DNA of 64,000 nt, from the NCBI RefSeq assembly GCF_014195655.1, contig NZ_JACICD010000002.1, positions 124,001 through 188,000 on the forward strand, in the 5' to 3' direction. Shown piece by piece: positions 63,698 to 64,000 of the stretch. Under the pieces are notes generated by a model. That model saw nothing but the letters and a program-made list of their open reading frames with translations, did not search any database and was not told the DNA's origin. The position numbers and the translations under genes are program-made. The DNA is from Ancylobacter tetraedralis. Its GTDB lineage: Bacteria > Pseudomonadota > Alphaproteobacteria > Rhizobiales > Xanthobacteraceae. How positions within the stretch are numbered: the stretch's first letter is position 1; each line of letters starts with the position of its first letter.

Positions 63698-64000
63698 TCA
63701 CGGCGCGACGAACAACTGGTCGAGCTTGCCGCCCGAGGCGAAGTGCACCTTCTGCGCCTTGTCCCAGCCGCCGAACACGTCCTCGACCTTGACCAGGCGG
63801 ACGGGGGCGAACTTGGCCTTGAACGCCTCGGCCACCTTGGGGTCGACCACGCGGTTATTGGCCTGCGCCGCCACGGTCTGGCCGGCGGGCGAATAGAGGA
63901 AGGTGAGGTAGTCGGTGGCGAGCGCGCGCGAGCCGCGCTTGTCGACCACCTTGTCCACCAGCGCGACCGGGAATTCCGCGAGCAGGCTCACCGGAGGCAC
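63698..64000 (-). CDS. sulfate ABC transporter substrate-binding protein (N-terminus beyond window)
   Basis: C-terminal 100 residues of a periplasmic sulfate-binding protein (Sbp/CysP), cut by the window end. Seen: PVALVDKVVDKRGSRALATDYLTFLYSPAGQTVAAQANNRVVDPKVAEAFKAKF, matching the C-terminal lobe. The final VEDVFGGWDKAQKVHFASGGKLDQLF is standard. Whether it is Sbp or CysP cannot be told from this part. Confidence 0.92.
   Translation of the reverse strand: MPPVSLLAEFPVALVDKVVDKRGSRALATDYLTFLYSPAGQTVAAQANNRVVDPKVAEAFKAKFAPVRLVKVEDVFGGWDKAQKVHFASGGKLDQLFVAP

Overview
This window is a GC-rich chromosomal segment from an alphaproteobacterium of the order Hyphomicrobiales. A facultative methylotroph or autotroph of the Xanthobacteraceae type (Ancylobacter, Starkeya or Xanthobacter-like) fits best. 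The reasons are gene content and order: a hisB-DUF2628-hisHAFE-coaA run, hrcA-grpE, rph-rdgB-hemW, rsmI-yraN-gshB, a DUF1150/Hsp20 pair, a TIGR02300 protein, a five-gene fdsGBACD formate dehydrogenase operon, homospermidine synthase and an intracellular PHB depolymerase. I see no phage, integrase, transposase, CRISPR array, rRNA or replication origin. The segment looks like stable core chromosome.

Layout. Positions 1-7086: hslV (cut by the window edge), then histidine biosynthesis, coaA, alkB and an exported protein. Positions 7136-11690: grpE and hrcA on the minus strand, then the rph-rdgB-hemW operon. Positions 11742-18045: an LpoA-like lipoprotein divergent from rsmI-yraN-gshB, then DUF1150, hsp20 and an OlsB/hemolysin-type acyltransferase, all minus. 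About 1 kb with no credible gene (18046-19116) carries a 13-bp tandem repeat. Positions 19117-26949: comM, then the formate dehydrogenase operon. Positions 27259-32527: a CPA2/Kef antiporter, then a minus-strand gnd-zwf-HAD unit. Positions 32782-35575: small stress-type genes, tRNA-Ala(GGC) and an acidic FYDLN-domain protein. Positions 35809-43495: aroA-cmk-carboxymuconolactone decarboxylase-cobF, an EAL phosphodiesterase and rpsA. Positions 43650-53668: small membrane and stress genes, hemH, GSTs and phaZ. Homospermidine synthase and ornithine decarboxylase in the same stretch make homospermidine. Positions 54299-61738: a GGT-like hydrolase, a phosphonate trio (phnM-DUF1045-hexapeptide transferase), sppA, ihfB, lapA and an ornithine cyclodeaminase homologue. 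Positions 61767-64000: sulfate ABC transporter genes.

Regulation readable from sequence is the most interesting layer. Three minus-strand genes (KGG-repeat protein, PPC-domain protein, proline-rich peptide) have GGAAC-N16/17-(C/G)GTT promoters typical of the EcfG/PhyR general stress response. Two heat-shock genes (grpE, hsp20) have RpoH-type promoters with the same 15-nt spacer. In grpE the -35 overlaps the hrcA stop codon, and the hsp20 leader can fold over its ribosome site. The ornithine decarboxylase gene has a structured leader resembling the alphaproteobacterial speF motif. A LysR-type T-N11-A operator precedes fdsG, although no LysR gene is next to it. I found no clearly new multi-gene system. 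The regulatory sites and the isolated phosphonate trio are the best leads.
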